From Leptolinea sp. UBA5366 (GTDB lineage: Bacteria; Chloroflexota; Anaerolineae; Anaerolineales; Anaerolineaceae): a stretch of DNA of 8,527 nucleotides. Below the pieces are notes generated by a model. That model searched no databases. It saw only the letters and a program-made list of their open reading frames with translations, and was not told where the DNA came from. The DNA is taken from NCBI GenBank assembly GCA_002407845.1, contig DHPK01000018.1, positions 1-8,527 on the forward strand, given 5' to 3'. Both the position numbers and the translations under genes were made by a program. This document shows, piece by piece, positions 6,406-8,527 of the stretch. Each line of letters starts with the position of its first letter. The stretch's first letter is position 1.

Positions 6406-6439
6406 AAATATCCGGAAATGATCGATTTTCCGGATATTT
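6406..6439 (+). other. Perfect 13-bp inverted repeat before the third oxidoreductase
   Basis: AAATATCCGGAAA (6406-6418) and TTTCCGGATATTT (6427-6439) are exact reverse complements around the 8-base loop TGATCGAT. The right arm ends one base before the AAGGAG ribosome site (6441-6446) of the next gene. As RNA it would be a stable stem placed where it could attenuate transcription, mark a processing site or limit ribosome access. As DNA it could be a dyad operator. The short TTTT at 6437-6440 makes it at most a partial terminator. Confidence 0.75.
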
Positions 6440-6452
6440 TAAGGAGTCAGCG

Positions 6453-7415
6453 ATGATAAAAATTGGAATTGCAGGTGCAGGCGGAATGGGGACAGTTCAC
6501 CTCACTACTTACGGGCACATAGAAGGCTGCCAGGTGACGGCAATTTGCGACCTTGGCGAACATGTTCACAAAAAAGCACAGGAATTAGGAATAAAAAGCT
6601 ATTCCACAGTTGAAGAAATGCTGGCAGATCAGGATTTGGACATCGTTGATATCTGCACACCGACTTTTCTCCATAAAGAACAATCCTTAGCGGCGATGAA
6701 CGCCGGTGTCAACGTGATCTGCGAAAAACCGGCAGCCCTTTCGAGCGCAGATGCGAAGGAAATGATGACCGCTGCCCGCGAAAACAAAGTGCAATTATTC
6801 ATCGCGCAGGTGTTGCAATACGCGCTTGAAACACAAGTGCTGCGCGATCTTGTGAAATCAAAAGTCTATGGCGAAGTGCTGGATGCGCAATTCTTGCGAC
6901 TATCAGCCTGCCCGCGCTGGATCAAAAACGGCTGGTTGTTTGACAAGGCTAAGAGCGGGCTGCTGCCGTTTGACCTGCACATCCACGACCTCGATTTGAT
7001 TGTTAGTTTGTTCGGCAAACCCAATACGATTGCATATACTTCAGCTGGCAGAGAATCGGTCGCTTACAAGGAACACTACCGTTTCCTTTACGGCTTCGAT
7101 CGCTTAAACATCGCAGCCGAAGCATCTTGGTATAACGCGGACATTCCTTTCACTGCAAACTGGCGCGTCTATTTTGAAAACGCTGTGGTCATCTTTGACA
7201 GTCAGGGACTGACCGCCTATCAATTCGACCAACCGCCCAAAAAATTCGATTTAACAGAGAAACTCCTGATTCCAACCGGCATCAACGTTCCGCCGACGGG
7301 CATGTATCACCGCGAACTTTCTGACTTTATCAATCATGTTCGGGAAGGCGGAGTCGGCTGCGCAAGAGAAACAGAAATTATTGACGTCCTGACGATCCTT
7401 GAGCAGATTAAATAA
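6453..7415 (+). CDS. Gfo/Idh/MocA-family NAD(P)-dependent oxidoreductase (third of three)
   Basis: A compact member (320 residues) of the same superfamily as the genes at 1355 and 3367, but from a clearly different branch. GAGGMG at 8-13 is the Rossmann motif, CTPTFLHKE is at 68-76, EKP at 91-93 carries the conserved lysine, and the substrate-domain block GLLPFDLHIHDLD (169-181) gives D174 and H178 as likely catalytic residues. AAGGAG at 6441-6446 with a 6-base spacer supports the ATG at 6453. It follows the second isomerase-like gene by 123 bases, a spacer with two hairpins, so it may be read by partial read-through or from its own promoter. It plausibly handles another redox step of the pathway, for example re-reducing a keto product so that NAD(P) cycles between the dehydrogenases. 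Substrate unknown. Confidence 0.94.
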   Translation: MIKIGIAGAGGMGTVHLTTYGHIEGCQVTAICDLGEHVHKKAQELGIKSYSTVEEMLADQDLDIVDICTPTFLHKEQSLAAMNAGVNVICEKPAALSSADAKEMMTAARENKVQLFIAQVLQYALETQVLRDLVKSKVYGEVLDAQFLRLSACPRWIKNGWLFDKAKSGLLPFDLHIHDLDLIVSLFGKPNTIAYTSAGRESVAYKEHYRFLYGFDRLNIAAEASWYNADIPFTANWRVYFENAVVIFDSQGLTAYQFDQPPKKFDLTEKLLIPTGINVPPTGMYHRELSDFINHVREGGVGCARETEIIDVLTILEQIK

Positions 7416-7427
7416 TCTGTTATTTAA
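7404..7427. terminator. Weak terminator or operator palindrome at the end of the third oxidoreductase
   Basis: CAGATTA (7404-7410) and TAATCTG (7413-7419) form a 16-bp palindrome over the stop codon, followed by TTATTTAA, which itself pairs with TTAAATAA (7408-7415). As RNA, a CAGATT/AATCTG stem with an AAAT loop and a following U-rich TTATTT resembles a weak rho-independent terminator. Low GC in the stem makes efficient termination doubtful. It is the only candidate boundary between the sugar genes and the ABC exporter genes. Confidence 0.35.
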
Positions 7428-7480
7428 GGAAATCCTGTCGTCAACTGCTATGGACGGAATCTGAATGCTGGAGCTGATTT

Positions 7481-8452
7481 TTGATTGAAGCGAACCATCT
7501 GACCAAATATTATGGAAGCAAACGCGCGCTCGACGACGTCAATTTTAAAATTGGCAGCGGAGAAATTGTCGGGCTTCTCGGGCTAAACGGCGCTGGCAAG
7601 TCGACAACGATGAACATCCTGACAGGCTGCATCAGCGCAACCGCCGGCTCAGTGAAGATTAATGGGCTTGACATGCTAACTGATGGAAAGAAAGCCAAAA
7701 AGGAGATCGGCTACCTGCCGGAATTATTCTCCTTTTACCCAGAGATGAGGGTGGATGAGTACCTCAGTTTTGTCTGCGATTTAAAAGGGTTTCAAGGCAG
7801 CCGGAAGGAGCGCAATACCCACATCGCCGAGATTTGCGAAAAGGTCGGCATTGCAGATATTCGCCAACGCATGATCCGCAACCTCTCGAAAGGGTACAAA
7901 CAACGCGTCGGCTTCGCTCAAGCGCTGATCAACCATCCTAAAGTGCTGATTTTGGATGAACCGACGATCGGTCTGGATCCATCGCAGATTTTGGAAATTC
8001 GATCGCTCGTCAAAGAAATCGGGCAGACAAACACAATTGTCATTTCTTCGCACATTCTTTCAGAAATTCAAAGCATTTGCAATCGGATTCTGGTCATCCA
8101 TCAAGGTGTACTGGCAGCAGACGACTCCCCTGAAAATCTATTGAAAAACGCAGGAGGCAGAAATTGCCAAATTTTGCGAATCGCCGGCTCGCCTGATGCG
8201 GTTATGAAAACGCTGAACCGGGTGAAAAATGTTCTTTCCGTCAAACAGCTGACCGAAAAAGAGCCGGAAGTTTTTGAATATCTGATTGAAGGCGAACCCG
8301 GTACCGATCTGCGCCGCAGCATCTTTTTCGCATTGGCAGACGCGGGGCTGCCGCTGCTGGAAACCAGCCAGAGCATTCCAAAACTTGAAGACGTTTTTCT
8401 GCACCTGGTCGAAGCCCGGATGCCCGCCGAAGATGAAAGTAGAAAAAATTGA
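7481..8452 (+). CDS. ABC-2 type exporter ATP-binding protein (GldA/CcmA/NatA-like)
   Basis: This is the cytoplasmic ATPase subunit of an ABC exporter, 323 residues, typical for single-domain ATPases with a C-terminal extension. Walker A GLNGAGKST is at 34-42, the signature LSKGYKQR at 135-142, Walker B VLILDEP at 155-161 with catalytic E160, the D-loop GLDP at 164-167 and the switch histidine H191. The Q-loop region reads GYLPE (77-81), with Glu in place of the usual Gln, a form common in this exporter subgroup. The start is TTG at 7481, supported by GGAG at 7470-7473 and by MIEANHLTKYYG aligning with normal N-termini. The stop overlaps the start of a permease gene. Residues after about 225 form the extra C-terminal domain often seen in drug- or gliding-type exporters. 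Substrate cannot be assigned, and no link to the sugar genes is visible beyond adjacency. Confidence 0.95.
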   Translation: MIEANHLTKYYGSKRALDDVNFKIGSGEIVGLLGLNGAGKSTTMNILTGCISATAGSVKINGLDMLTDGKKAKKEIGYLPELFSFYPEMRVDEYLSFVCDLKGFQGSRKERNTHIAEICEKVGIADIRQRMIRNLSKGYKQRVGFAQALINHPKVLILDEPTIGLDPSQILEIRSLVKEIGQTNTIVISSHILSEIQSICNRILVIHQGVLAADDSPENLLKNAGGRNCQILRIAGSPDAVMKTLNRVKNVLSVKQLTEKEPEVFEYLIEGEPGTDLRRSIFFALADAGLPLLETSQSIPKLEDVFLHLVEARMPAEDESRKN

Positions 8453-8527
8453 AAGCGATCTTTTCCCGGGAGTTAAAAGCTTATTTTCAGACGCCGCTCG
8501 GCGCCGTTTTCATCAGTATCCTCTATT
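8449..8527 (+). CDS. ABC-2 type exporter permease, N-terminal fragment (runs off window)
   Basis: A TTG at 8449 overlaps the ATPase stop in the sequence TTGA, and the frame stays open to the window end. The 26 visible residues, beginning (M)KAIFSRELKAYFQTPLGA and continuing with the hydrophobic VFISILY, match the start of ABC-2 permeases: a basic amphipathic helix with the RELK-YF pattern, a Pro-Leu-Gly turn, then the first membrane segment. The 4-base overlap implies translational coupling with the ATPase. The rest of the gene lies outside the window, so completeness cannot be judged. Confidence 0.82.
   Translation, partial: MKAIFSRELKAYFQTPLGAVFISILY

Noticed and set aside
1..8527. CRISPR arrays, tRNA or rRNA genes, insertion sequences and long direct repeats
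   Set aside because: Looked for and not seen: coding density is high and the non-coding gaps contain only the short inverted repeats and promoter motifs listed.

Overview
The window reads as a bacterial carbohydrate-catabolism locus of moderate GC content (somewhat under 50% by eye), followed by the start of an unrelated-looking ABC export system. Good Shine-Dalgarno sites (AGGAG-type), tight gene spacing, 4-base stop/start overlaps and TTG start codons all point to a bacterium. The protein families fit an anaerobic Chloroflexi (Anaerolineae-like) or Firmicutes-type genome, but nothing here fixes the taxonomy.

Layout: (1) 152-1144 (+) is a LacI-family repressor with an extended -10 promoter upstream. 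(2) 1145-1354 is a convergent intergenic region with a strong bidirectional terminator. (3) 1355-2437 (-) is a Gfo/Idh/MocA NAD(P)-dependent oxidoreductase. (4) 2438-2643 is a divergent control region with a minus-strand extended -10, a plus-strand TTGACA/extended -10 promoter, inverted repeats and a possible 18-residue leader ORF. (5) 2644-6329 (+) is a compact four-gene operon: a DeoC-family aldolase, a second Gfo/Idh/MocA oxidoreductase and two xylose-isomerase-like TIM-barrel proteins of the sugar phosphate isomerase/epimerase (SPI) superfamily, the last two overlapping by ATGA. (6) 6330-6452 is a spacer with two hairpins, one a perfect 13-bp inverted repeat just before the next ribosome binding site. 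(7) 6453-7415 (+) is a third, divergent Gfo/Idh/MocA oxidoreductase. (8) 7481-8452 (+) is the ATPase of an ABC-2 type exporter, translationally coupled to a permease that runs off the window end.

How the genes may work together (inference): three different sugar or cyclitol dehydrogenases, two metal-dependent isomerase/epimerase/lyase-type TIM barrels and a class I aldolase under a LacI-type sugar sensor look like one route for an unusual sugar, cyclitol or glycoside. The route would be oxidation to a keto-sugar, rearrangement, epimerisation or elimination/hydration, then aldol cleavage. Published precedents are inositol catabolism (IolG with IolE/IolI and an aldolase) and the 3-keto-glycoside routes (Gfo/Idh/MocA plus SPI-type partners). 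No sugar kinase, glycosidase or sugar uptake system is present, so substrate and end products are unknown. The aldolase has non-canonical residues at positions that bind phosphate in classical DERA, which would suit a substrate other than deoxyribose 5-phosphate.
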